This document shows positions 47,074 through 58,677 of a stretch of 64,000 nt of DNA, one piece after another. A program made the position numbers and the translations under genes. Position 1 is the first letter of the stretch. Every line of letters begins with the position of its first letter. The notes below the pieces were generated by a model. The model made no database searches. It saw only the letters and a program-made list of their open reading frames with translations, and had not been told where the DNA came from. Source of the DNA: Cadophora sp. MPI-SDFR-AT-0126 (Eukaryota; Ascomycota; Leotiomycetes; Helotiales; Ploettnerulaceae); the NCBI GenBank assembly GCA_020747065.1, contig JAGMVK010000001.1, positions 3,906,001-3,970,000 of the forward strand, read 5' to 3'.

Positions 47074-50000
47074 TTAAATAAGAAGGTCACTCCCGCCGGG
47101 GATAGCCTATATAATATCCCACTACCTAGAAGATATAGTTAACTGATTCTTATCCGAATCGCCCTTAATTATTATCCTTAAAGAGTTAGGATTTTAGAGA
47201 TCTCCTGAATAAACTAATAAACCAGGGTTTAGTTCTACTTATCGCAAATCAGTATAATTAGAGTGGAGTAGTCTTCATTAATAGAGACTCTAAATAACCC
47301 CCTCTGCATAGAAGTCGCTGTAGATAAATTTAAGGTATCGTAACTACTACTACTAGAACCCTTAAGTTTATAAAACTCTCTTAAAACTACCTTCGTTCCC
47401 CTTCGGAATATAACTACATAACTCCTACTACTTATAGAGTTACGGCGTATAAAAACTATCTTAATACTAGTATCCCTTACTAGGAAATTACGAAGTGTCC
47501 CCTTAATACTCCTAGAACCCCTATTTCAGGACTAACTTGAATTACACCTAAATCTTCTCCTATTCTTATTATAGATACTACTAATACAGCAGGTCCGTCT
47601 AGCGGAGCTACTAATAACACTCTTAACTCTCTAACTCTAGCCGGAAGCTTTTCTAGTCGCAGGACTCGAGGTAACAAAGGTAAAAGTCGCGTAAACCGAG
47701 ATAAGAGAGACTTTAGTAATCTAGACGTATTAAGAGGAATTATCTAATCCATAGAGAATCGAAATCGTGCTTAAGAGGCCTCCTTAGCTCGTATCAAGTA
47801 ATTACTAATTTCCGCTCAAGCTACGCTAGTAGTACCCCCCACTAATCCTACCTTAATTCCCCTTAGAACTATACCGCTAATTATTCGATTAATAGAAAGA
47901 GACGAATCCATAGGTTAAAGTAGATATACCCTATTTAAGCCAGAAAATACCCCTCTTACTATATTTAGGGCGGAATCGAATACCCCTTAGGGACCTAAGG
48001 TATAACTTATAGAAAAGATCTCTTCCTTAGACGATAGAATCGACCCGATATTTAAGTAATAGAAAGCTTTAGTTAAAGATCGATTAGAGGTTAACGCGAG
48101 TCTTTACCTAGATACTTAAGTATAGCGAGCTTTAGTATAAGGATCAATTACTAGCCTAGCCCGCTCTTACTTAGAGCCTTAATACCTATCTGAAACTAAT
48201 ATGTTCCGGATAGCCCTAGAAATAATTTCTTTACTAGAGACCTACTTTCTTACTAGAAATAAAGCCTACGAGGCTCGTACTAAGTTCTTCAATATGAATA
48301 TATAAGAACTAGACTACGTATACGAAACCTTTACTTAATTTTATACGAGATTCCAGAATACTATAATCTAAGGAAATATAGCCTGTATAGAATAGTTCTT
48401 CTTTATATAGCTTAAAATCACTCCCTAGCTTCGTGCTACTACTACGTTAGTTAAGAGCTTATAGTAAGATAACTATATAGCGATAGTAACTTATCTTATC
48501 TCAATTAATACTAATAGGCGACAGAATACGTAACTTAACTTATCTCCTACTAGCTTCTGTAAATCAGACTCTCCTCAGAGGGTAGCTAGGTCGGGCCCCT
48601 TTCGGAAGACTTCCGGACTACTTACTTCTTAACTAGTACTTAAACCTACTTCTTCTCCTAATACTCCCTTCCACTGCTACTTAACACCGTAAACCGCAAC
48701 TCCCACCCTACTACGTCGGGAGAGCACGTAGAAACCTTAGGGAGGTTCTAGCGACTCGTAGGTAAAGTGTTATAAGTGCGGAAAGTTTAGATACTATAAG
48801 TTAGACTATCTTGAATCGATTAAGGTTCAGGTCCTTAATAAGGAGGAAGTTAATAATAATACTAAAGAAATAGTAGAGAGTAAGGAAGATTAAGTGTAGG
48901 AAAATAAAGAAGCCTAGGGAAAGACTCCTTCTTAAGCCTACGCAAATATAATCTATTAAAGCTTAATTTAAACTCTCTAATAGGAGGGAAGTAGTTCATA
49001 GTTAATTATACACTTAGTATAAATAGATTAGGAGTTACACTCTCTGTATTAGTAGACACTAGAGTAAACAGTTATCTCTTTATAAATTAGACTATATCTA
49101 TATATCTTTTAAGGGCGTTAGGAGTAAAGATTCAGCCCTTCCTATATACTATACTAATCCGTGGTTTTCAGAACTCTATCTGAAGCTATACTACCTACTA
49201 TATACGTCTGCACTTAACGATTAATAGTCGACGCGTATATAACTATCTCTTTATAATCCTTAACCTAGGGAAGCAGGATATAATAATAAGCGTTAAATAG
49301 ATGCGTTAATTCCGTCTTAAGTTATAGACAGACTAGAATCGATTTTTATAGTTATCTGATTACCCGCCTACTAAATAATAGTCTTAGGAGCTAGTCTTAC
49401 CCTTTCCATGTACGCAGCTCCCTCTACGATAAGACTACTAGAGCGACGTAAACTGCAGAGATCTGGCAATCTTAAAGGACGAGATATAACGAAAATATCT
49501 CCCCTTTACAGTTTAAATACTAGAAGAACATCTTCTCTAAGTCGCTCCTAAACTAACCCTGATATTATCCCCTGTAAGTAAAGGACCTTTATAAGTCCGG
49601 AAATTAAAATATAAACTATTAAGGATACTACTTATATCTGTATTTATCTACGAGATTAGCGTAAATACCTTCTATTTTAATATAAAACGTAAAGATACTA
49701 AGTTCTTCTAAACTAGTATCTATAAGATAGACTATATCTTATAGGAATAGTATGAACTAGAAGATCCTAATACTACTTAACTCTTATCTAAAAGGCTTCT
49801 AAAACAGTACTAATATCTGAAGTCGGTATTTTCTAAGAAAGATATAGATACTCTTTTACCTTATTAATATTACGATTATAAGATTTATTTTAAGGGGCTA
49901 TTACCTAACGCTTACTCTCCTCTTTACTATTAATTAATAAAGAAGCTTAAAGTAATAAAGGAGTACCTCTTAGAGAATCTAGATAAGGGTTTTATTAAGT

Positions 50001-52830
50001 CGAGCTAGAGCCTATTTATATTACTAGTACTCTTTATTAAAAAGCCCGATAGAGGCCTGCGATTCTGTATTAATTATCGTAAGCTAAATACCCTTATATG
50101 AAAAGACACTTATCTAATCCCCTGAATTAACGAGCTCCTTACTAGAGTATTAAATATAAAGATATTTATAAAATTAGATATTTAAGCCGCTTTTAACTAT
50201 ATCCGCATAGATTCAGCCTTTAAGGAGTATACCACGTTTTGAACCAGATATAGATCATATAAGTGCAAGGTACTACTATTTAGCCTTTATAATAGACCTA
50301 GTATATACTAATGTTATATAAATAACGTACTCCTTAACTACTTAGATAACTTCTATATAGCTTACCTAGATAATATCCTAATTTACTCTGAATCTATAAG
50401 GGAACACTAAGCCTATATAGAATCCGTACTAAAGCGTTTAATAGAAGCCGGATTATAAGCTAATATTAAGAAATATAAATTCCATGTTACCTGCACTAAG
50501 TACCTAGGCTATATAGTAACTACTAAGGGTATTAAGGTAGATCCGGAGAAGGTTAAACTACTACGTAACTAGAAGTACCCTAAGACCGTAATAGCTATTA
50601 AGTTATACCTAGGTTTCTGTAGTTTTTACTGATAATTCATACGTAACTTCAGGCTTATTACTAAACTTCTATCTGCGCTTACTCGGCCTATAGTAGCTTG
50701 GAATTAGATAGAGGAGTATCGCGTTATGTTTAAAGAGCTCTAAAAGTAGTTACTATTAATTTAACGGATTTACTATTTCCAGCCGGAATTACCTACTAAG
50801 CTAGAAACAGATACTTCTAATAAGGTAATCGCTAGAGTGATATTATAATAGCACGACGATAAATAATAGTACCTACTCGGTTTCTATTCGTATATACTTA
50901 ATAGTCACGAACTAAACTAGGAAATCCACGATAAAGAACTATATACTATTATAAAAGGCTTTTATAAGTAGCGCCTAGAGTTAATATCCCTTTAGAATAA
51001 AATTAAGGTATATTCGGACTACTCCTCTTTAGAGTACTTTATAACTACTAAAGTGCTTATAGCTAAGTAAGCTTATTAGATGGAATTTCTCTCTAACTTT
51101 AACTTCTAAATTATATATACCCTTAGTAAAGATAACTAGAGAGCGGATATCTTAAGCTATCGGGAGTAGGATTTAGAAGTATAGAAACAGGTCTAGAAAG
51201 ATAATTAAAGTTAAACCCTACTAGTACCGGGAAAGCTTAACCCTCGTATTAATTCTGAGCTAGCGGAATAGTTTATTTCCTCTATAGTTATAACATCTCT
51301 CTTACTATTAACTACTACTAAGGTAAAAGCTCCTCTAAATACTCCCCTAGACTCTTTTAACCTTATTAAAAAGCTTTATTAGGATAATTATATTGCCTTT
51401 ACTGATATGCGAAAATCCTTACTTAAAGACTACTCGATTAAGGATAGACTCCTACTCTTTAAAGATTAACTCTATATATAACGTAATACTCCCCTTTACA
51501 CTAGGTTAATTAAAGAAGTACACGACTAGCTATTTATTACTTACCCTAGTAAGTTAAAGACGTATTAACTCCTAGCCCTGAAGTACTACTAAGTCAGAAT
51601 AAGTTCGGACTATAATTAGTACATAAGAAATTACTGAGCCTGTTAATTCTCGCACTCTAAGTATTCCAAATAGTAAGGCCTTCTTCACTCACTACTAATT
51701 CTAAGTTATCTTATATAACATTTATATATAGATTATAAGGATTTCCTAAAGGATAAGTATAGTTATAATAGAATTCTGGTATTTATTAACTGCCTAGGAA
51801 AGGATTCCGTGATAATTCCTTACTACTAAGATATTAACACACGCAGTACTACTAAACTCTTTATTCAGTAGATCTACTAATTCAGATATACTTTAGAGTC
51901 GATTATATTAGATTAAGAGCTATAGTTCATCTCATTATTTTAGAAAGAGTTTTACTGAATTATCAGTGTCTAAGTTAAGCTTTCTACAGCATATCATAAG
52001 GAGACTAATAGCTAAATAGAGATTATAAATAAGTATATTAACTAGAGATTATAGCTATTTATTAACTTCTACTAGGATAACTAGAGCGAACTAATTCTAT
52101 TAATAGATCGAGCCTAGATAACCCTTCCTTATACCTCTATTAATATAGCCCTGTACTAGCTTAAATTCAGATTAGATCCGAGGAATAGTTAGGATTAGAA
52201 CTCTCCTAAAGCTACTACTCCTTTAGAAAGACTTAACTACTATAATACTAAAGTAGTAGTAGAACATATAAAAGAGGCGTAGGAGTTAGCTAAATTAAAT
52301 ATGTAGGCTACGTAGGATCACATGGTAAAGGCTATAAACTAGTACTATAGACCTGTCGATTTCTAAGTAGGTGATAAAGTATACTTATCTACTAAGAACC
52401 TTAAGAGTTACTAACTAAGCTATAAGCTCGGTAATTAATAGGAAGGGCTATTCGAAATCCTACGTTAAGTAGGGAACTCTTACTAGCTCTAATTACTTAC
52501 AGGATTAAATATTTATGATATATTTACTCTTAAGCTATTATTCCGGGACCTAAATAACCCCTTACCTAGTTAGGAATAGCCCTGAAACCCCCCTGAGGTA
52601 ATTAAGGAATAAGAAGAATAGGAAGTACGAGAAGTTCTTATATTGTAACTATATCGTAATACCTTAAAGTATTAAGTTAGTTAAGTAAGCTATAATCCTA
52701 ATACTATATAGTATAATATATCTAACTTAATAGGGTCGCCTTATAAGTTAAGAGATTTTCACTAAGTTAACTCTTCTACTCCGGGACTACCCCGAAGCCT
52801 ACCTAAATAGTTAGCTATATAGGAAAATAG
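47074..52830 (+). pseudogene. gag-pol remains of the chromovirus
   Basis: Translated in pieces. Near 48768 there is a degenerate zinc knuckle (CYKCGKFRYYKLD, where the His and last Cys are now Tyr). Near 49050 a protease-type VLVDTRVNS lies where DTG is expected. Reverse transcriptase runs from about 49840: GLRFCINYRKLNTLI, FIKLDIQAAFN (about 50168), YLDN for the catalytic YxDD box (about 50363) and YLGFCSFY (about 50605). RNase H follows (LETDTSNK, about 50798). Integrase occupies about 51500-52500, ending in a GPF-like EGLFEILR. A chromodomain-like region (EVREVLIL, LYRNTLKY, NLIGSPYKLRDFH) lies at about 52625-52790. The changed residues (Gly to Arg, Asp to Asn, His to Tyr) are those C-to-T and G-to-A changes would give. 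Confidence 0.88.
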
Positions 52831-53449
52831 AGAAGATAACTATAGTTACTTAGAAGATAATAAACTAGTTAGTAAGATAGTAAAACGAGGTTTAATTTAG
52901 ACTATCTAAATACCCTCTAATTTAAAGCACTAACGCCGCGGTCTTATAATTACACCTTAGCTAGAATATCTCACTAGTTTCACTATAGGGGGCTACTCCC
53001 GTATAAGAAGTCTAACCGAAGGTATAGCTACGAAGAACTAATAACGAAGCTAATCCGAAATAGGGCTTATTCTCCCCTTATTCCAAGTTATTTAGAATCT
53101 CCTCTTCCTTCCCCGCGCTACTAGGGCGTCCACTACTTCAAGTTACCCGGAAATAGGCCGGTAACTCTCCCTCCTTCTCCTCCCCCTCTACTCTCTTACG
53201 CTTAACACTACTACAACGAATAGTCTTAGCTACCTTAGTAGTACCAGTAGTAATCTCCTCTCAGATTTAGCTTAGGGCTAAAACTAGACCTTATTTATAT
53301 ATTAATCGGAGGTTATCCTAATCTCGCTTAAGTGAAAATAGGTATATCTAGAACTAGATTTCTATCTTAGATAGAGATAGTTATAAGCGAAACTTATAAT
53401 AGAAGGAAAAGATAAAAGAAAAGGGGGTAACTTATAGCTTATTATGTAG

Positions 53450-53915
53450 CTAGATCTGTAATAACTCGGCGAAGAGCACGGGTTTCCTCTAATAACTCTA
53501 ATTGCAGCTTACCTTATGTCTTAGGGGTATTAGCAACAGTAATACGTAATCCGGTATCAATCTCTTAGGAGGTAGAAATAATACCTTTATTATCTTTAGC
53601 AGTGATAGCGAGGGAGAGCTTATGATATTCCTTAGCTATATAGTGCGGAATCTAGTATAGAAATCAGTATTTTAGCTTATCCGGATTATAATCGGACTAT
53701 ATTTATAATAATCGGGATTTAGGAAAAGGAAATAGAGAGTACCTACGGGATTATACTTTTCTACTTACTTCTTATAGTACGTATACTTCTTACTTCTGGC
53801 GCTATTGAACTCGTAAATATGATCTAGTTCCGTAGCGAGTAGGCGGACGTATTAGATATAATACTTACAGTAAGCGGACTTAAGGGCGTTAATAGGGGTT
53901 AGAGTAGGCACTGTT
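53450..53915 (-). pseudogene. Antisense coding-like remnant in 3' part of chromovirus
   Basis: Between the chromodomain and the 3' LTR lies about 1.5 kb. Its minus strand translates as LTPINALKSAYCKYYI, one TAA, YVRLLATELDHIYEFNSARS, KKYTYYKK, TAA, VEKYNPVGTLYFLFLNPDYY (from about 53905 down to 53720). In a second frame it continues as IPHYIAKEYHKLSLAITAKD and GKLQLELLEETRALRRV (to about 53450). Stops are few and mainly TAA/TAG where Gln or Trp would fit. I recognise no family. It may be an extra antisense gene of the element or a captured host sequence. Confidence 0.5.
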
Positions 53916-54388
53916 TATATTAATATACCGAATTAACTCCGAATTACCACTGAACTACTAGGAATTCAGAACTTAACTTACTCTTAAATTACTTATTTTA
54001 TTTAATACAGACTATTAAAATATATTAGTAATATATATAAATTAATAAATCTCTATATATAAGGTTCGCTTACAGAGCTTGAAGTTATAGTTATTTAAAG
54101 AAGAAAGTCAGAATTCTGGAGATCTACGCTATTAAGTACTATAACACGCATAATAGTAAGTAATTATAGCCTCACTAGACCTAGTTCGGACGCCTTTCGG
54201 ACAGCTTTATAGTTAGGTTACTACCTCACTTACTACTGCTATTATTATTAACTAGCACTACCGGATTAATACTTCCTCCGGAATCTCCCTACTAAAGCTG
54301 TATATCTCTACTGTTTTATATAATAATAATTCTATATAGAAATACGATTCAGAGCTTAGGGGTAAGCTCTCTTATAAGAGGGGGGTAA

Positions 54389-54610
54389 TATAACGTTGAA
54401 GTAACGGAAGTGCTGGAAATAGGGGTACTTAGGTTTAGCCGGAATATTACCGGATAGAAGCCGGACTAGATTCATGTATATATAGGACCGCTCCCCCTAT
54501 AAGGGCTCCTTACCTTCTTGTTTCCTTTATACTAGACCTATAATATTACTATTTGCCTACCCTCTTGCTCCTATACTTGATACTGCACTTAGTAATATTG
54601 CGTCGTTACA
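54389..54610 (+). repeat. 3' LTR of the chromovirus
   Basis: 222 bp, TATAACG...CGTTACA. The first dinucleotide has mutated from TG to TA. Confidence 0.95.
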
Positions 54611-54615
54611 AATAG

Positions 54616-56171
54616 TAGTAAGAAGAGCGGGCCTTATAAATACCTATTAGTTACTTTACGAATTATAAAAGAACTATAAATATAACTTATGTAATAAAGA
54701 TTAAAGAAAGGAAAAAGGTAATAATAGCTAGAGTAATAAGAATAGAAGTAATTAGAGCAGGAGCAGAAGTAAGGGCAGCAGAAGTAGTAGTGCTAGTAGT
54801 AATAGAAGTATTATCAGATATTCTACGGTCTATAAGTATAGTTATAGATTAAAAATAAGTCCGTAGATCGAATACTTACTTAATAGTGATATTTACTTAA
54901 AAAAGAAACTATAATTATAGAAAAGAGGAGCTTTTAAAGTATTATATTTATACTACTATTTACCTACTTTTAAATACTAGATATTATATTATACTATAAT
55001 TATTTGCTTAATAATACGTTGTTTACGAATTTATTTACTTCCTGATAGGCTTAAGTAGACTGTAACGAGTTAGCTAGACTGTAGCGAAGCGAGGTCCCGT
55101 AACCCCGGAGCTTGCGAAGGACCGTCGCGGACAAGACCTCGTTTATTATCAACCAAGATTTAGGAATTGTCGACTTATAGATCGAGAGGTAATTTGTATC
55201 TAATAAACAAAAGTGTCGTAGGGAAACATCAAAGGCCTACGCGGCATCGAGGTTATGGCTTGACGTAGTTTCTCTGATATTGTTTACCCCACAATCCTTG
55301 GTTGTAAGACAACTAAGTTGCGCTTTATTATTTTCAAATTTGAAGACAGAAGCACTTATAATAATTCAATTATTGATATCAACAAGTAAGTTTCGATAAC
55401 GTGTACACACAAAACCTGGTTTTCTATAACTCTCTGATATTCCGCGTGTCCCTCTGAAGGAGAAACAAGCTACGGAGGATAAGCTCCAGGAATGAGTTTC
55501 GAGTTGACGACCATAATAGCCACATTGAACTAACTTATGCAATGAATTTGAAAATGACACTTTACCAGTTACGAAGTTATGAGATTTTGAAGATACTACC
55601 TCCGTCATGTTTTTAGGAGAGCTCAGCGCGATAGCTCTCTCAACTGACACTTCTCAACATCAGAGTTCCGGGCTATGATGAAATGGATCGTTGAACAGAA
55701 TGCTCAACAGGATGGACAATAGTCGTCTCTTATGTGCAACAGGCTGAATAGATTTTATGCTGGTGCGATTTGATCTCTGGGGCGTGCATAGTATGGTAGC
55801 TGGGACTTCTACTTGCACATCCCTTTTCAAGTCAGCTCTACGAGGTCCGTAGAAGAGAATTCAAAGGCATGACCGGCAGACGTGACTCAAAGAAAACAGA
55901 AGTGCTTTCAAATGATGTCTTACCTCACAAATTTCATGGAAGAATATTTCCCGCGAAGGTGTTATCCGTACGGCTACTTTTTTCGGGGCAAGGAGTATAA
56001 CTGAATCAGCACAGAATGCAACCAGATATTCGGTTGTGGGAAGGGCAGAACTAGTCTTTTTGAATGCGCAATGCTTCGCAATAGGATGCTGGGATGAGGT
56101 TGGAATCGACCTCCACGTGATTCTAGGCATCTTGGTAGCGATTTCTTGACCAAGCCACGACCGGCGTCTGT
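54616..56171. other. AT-rich tail of the island, then gene-free flank
   Basis: AT-rich until about 55030, where composition returns to normal through a short GC-rich block (GCGAAGCGAGGTCCCGTAAC). From 55100 to 56171 I see no supportable gene; frames of 89-94 codons on the minus strand look random. Confidence 0.5.
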
Positions 56172-56733
56172 CTAATCTGGTCGTCCAATGTGCAAGAAAT
56201 CTCCAGTATGATACAAGACCTCTGGCCTGATAGCTCTAATTCGCCACTCGCCATCACTCCGCACATAAGTCTGCTGCATCCAACTCCGCCCATCACTCGA
56301 CTCGTCAATCCTACACATTGGACTCCTGAAATCCTCCCCTTGAGCCCGCCGGCCATGACTTGCCAGCTGCTGCCACTCCACCACGATCTCCTCTGCCGTC
56401 ACGCTCTTGAAGTACGGTGCTCCGAGTAGATGCTGCGTGGCCAGCGACTTGACGCCCAGGTGCTTGTCGCCGAGCCACTCGTCGACGAATGCTTCCGCCG
56501 TGAAATTTTTGACGCCCCATTCTGGAACGACGAGACTGTAGTCGACTGTCACCTTTGGGGCGAGAGAGGCTCGGAGACGTGATTTGTCCTGTTGGGGTAT
56601 CAGTATGGTGAGAATATGGAGAGAAGATATTGCGGACCTTTCGGTCATAAGCGTCTGCGAGTGTTCGCGAGCATTGACATATCGAAATGTAGTCTTGGAA
56701 GGTGAGGTTTGCTGGTACGTAGATTTCGAACAT
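56172..56733 (-). CDS. Scytalone dehydratase-like protein
   Basis: Minus-strand exons 56733-56638 and 56588-56172 (49-bp phase-0 intron) give 170 residues, the length of fungal scytalone dehydratase (about 172). Seen: TFQDYISICQCSRTLADAYD with Tyr29-Asp30, VTVDYSLV with Tyr49, LATQHLLGAP with His85, LASHGRR with His110. These match the tyrosine, aspartate and histidine positions known to line the active site of the Magnaporthe enzyme, which dehydrates scytalone and vermelone in DHN-melanin synthesis. The Ser/Asn pair near 129-131 is not clearly conserved (Trp-Met near the aligned place), so a different polyketide substrate is possible. The fold is NTF2/SnoaL-like. It is divergent from the SDR gene 275 bp away, suggesting shared control. 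The ATG at 56733 was chosen because the exon then aligns to the family start. Confidence 0.82.
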
Positions 56734-57008
56734 GACTGCAAGGATTTAGAATTCTTCCAAGCTGGACAGAATACTGGGGTAAGGTCGTTGAAATACAACT
56801 TCCGTGGGGGAGATCGACGGGACGTGGAGTAGCTTGTACCGTCCACTTCCCGCGGTGGGGCATTCACTGCACATCCGAATGGTTTCGCGTGGGACACCTC
56901 TGCTTCCGTCATTCTTCACCTTGCAGTCTTTCCTTTTCTTTTCTTTTTTTTTTAGAATTTTAAAATTTGCTTCTGCCCCAGTTTATTCATTGTGAAAGCA
57001 AATTCAAA
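56734..57008. promoter_or_regulatory. Divergent promoter between dehydratase and SDR genes
   Basis: 275 bp between opposing ATGs. It contains a strong pyrimidine tract (TTTTCTTTTCTTTTTTTTTT, about 56933-56953) just upstream of the SDR start. Shared regulation is inferred. Confidence 0.5.
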
Positions 57009-57974
57009 ATGTCTAAACTAGAATTTACACTTCAAACAAGCGTCTATCCGGCAATCGAACCGGAACTTTTCAAAGGTACATTGAAAGGAAAAGTTGCACT
57101 TGTGACCGGGTCTGGAAGAGGGATCGGGAGAGAGATTGCTCTGGCTCTGGTAAAATCAGGCGCGGCTGTAGCAGTTTCAGGAAGAACCCAGAGTCAGGTG
57201 GATGATACGACCAGAGAGATTCTGAGCTTGGGAGAAGACGTGAAAGCTATTGGGATAGTAGCAGATGTTTGCTTGAAGGCGGATTTAGAGCGGCTGGTCG
57301 AAGAAGTAAGCCGTGTTTTATCCGTTCTGCATCGAAATTGATGTTTCTAGGTTACTCGAAAACTTGGTCAAATCGATATCCTGATCTGTAATGCCGGAAC
57401 GAACACTTTCATGCCGTTTCATATGACGGACCCGGACGAATGGTGGCACCAGATGGAAATAATGGTTAAGTCTCCCACAGAACTCACGCGTATGATACTC
57501 CCCCAGATGCAGTCACGAAACTCGGGAACGATAATCTATACTTCCTCTCGCGCTGCGGCAGCCGACCTCCCGTGGGCAGCAGGATACAGCTGTGCGAAGA
57601 CAGCCATCACAAGATTTGCTGGCATACTCCAGAACGAGTTGAACATCCTACAAAAAGATACATTTGGTTTCAGCAGTAATGAAATCTCCGTCTTTTCCAT
57701 TCACCCAGGAGAGGTCAAGACGAAGCTTCACGAAACGGCATTCCCAGAAAAGACTAAACAAGAGGCGCCATATGTTGTAGAACACATGTCGGAAATGGCG
57801 AAGATGCATCCAGATTTCAAAGCTGAGTTAGCTGCTTGGACGTGTGTCTATCTTGCTGCAGGAAGGGGTGTCGGGCTGGAGGGGCGGATGGTGGATTGTA
57901 CGCGGGATATTGAGGAGGTGAAGAGACACGTTTTGAGCAGTCCACGTCCTAGAATCACGAATGCTTGCGCCTAA
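57009..57974 (+). CDS. Short-chain dehydrogenase/reductase
   Basis: Exons 57009-57305 and 57351-57974 around a 45-bp phase-0 intron give 306 residues. Rossmann cofactor motif TGSGRGIG at 33-40, with SGRTQSQ after the second strand (favouring NADP(H)). NAG at 113-115, Ser164/165 (IIYTSSRAA), and the catalytic Tyr178-x3-Lys182 (GYSCAK). HPGEVKT follows as the usual post-catalytic loop. This is a classical SDR. In fungi such enzymes reduce polyketide ketones or oxidise alcohols. Position beside the scytalone dehydratase-like gene suggests a role like naphthol reductase, but that is only context; the N-terminal ~25 residues before the fold are extra. The frame is intact. Confidence 0.88.
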
Positions 57975-58677
57975 GACAATACTGCAACCACATCACCTCT
58001 CAATCACTGAAAATCAAGACCTTTCTCACGCCGATTGACCTTTGAGATCTAGAAAGAGTGATGATTGGATAGATGTGGAGGTGACACAGCAGGCACGGCC
58101 TCCACAACTTGTGTTCGGATATCACAGACGGTATCTAAGCTTTCTGTAGATGTGTTACACCGGCCTGCGAATAGACTGATTCGATAAATCGCGCTCCACA
58201 GACGCGTGGATGGTGGCGTTGTGGGGATGATTACTTTTCGGCTAGGAAAGGAGAAGTGGACGAAAAGTGGACGGACCTTTTGCCTTGCCGAATCGAGACC
58301 ATCGCAAACACTGCAAGCCACAATTGTCTAGCTGTTGGGAATATTCAAGGAATAAGCTTTTCCTAGAGAATGTGGTTTTGGTCTTTGAACGTTAGCTTAT
58401 AGGCTAGGCAAATGTTTTGTTTGTATACTTTGTACTTCCGTCCACTTTGTCCTGCCATACACTGCGCAAGGTGAGCACAAGCCTTGCACCCCAGACGACC
58501 CCAGATCCCAAGATGAATACCCCGCACGACGAGTCTAGATTACTTGAACCTCTAGGTTAGGAAATCATATAATTGAGGCCAATCTCCACAGCACAAATGC
58601 GACTCACCTGTCAAATCCTCATCTCCAGACAACAACAACCTCCTCCTCATTACAATCACTTCACCATCACGCTCGAT
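57975..58677. other. Intergenic, no gene seen
   Basis: 3' flank of the SDR gene and promoter of the MFS gene; no supportable frame. Confidence 0.5.

Larger units (their letters stand above)
46852..54610 (+). mobile_element. Complete Ty3/gypsy chromovirus, RIP-inactivated
   Basis: Two 222-bp LTRs (46852-47073, 54389-54610) bound a 7.76-kb element flanked by the 5-bp duplication AATAG (46847-46851, 54611-54615). A purine-rich AAGAGGGGGG tract precedes the right LTR as a polypurine primer site. Domain order is zinc knuckle, protease, reverse transcriptase, RNase H, integrase, chromodomain, which is Ty3/gypsy and specifically chromovirus. Every reading frame is riddled with TAA/TAG, so it cannot move by itself. 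Confidence 0.95.

Noticed and set aside
47480..47677. 65-codon minus-strand frame in the chromovirus
   Set aside because: It lies opposite gag and is Leu/Val-rich in the manner of a reverse-complement shadow; the antisense signal near 53450-53915 is better supported.
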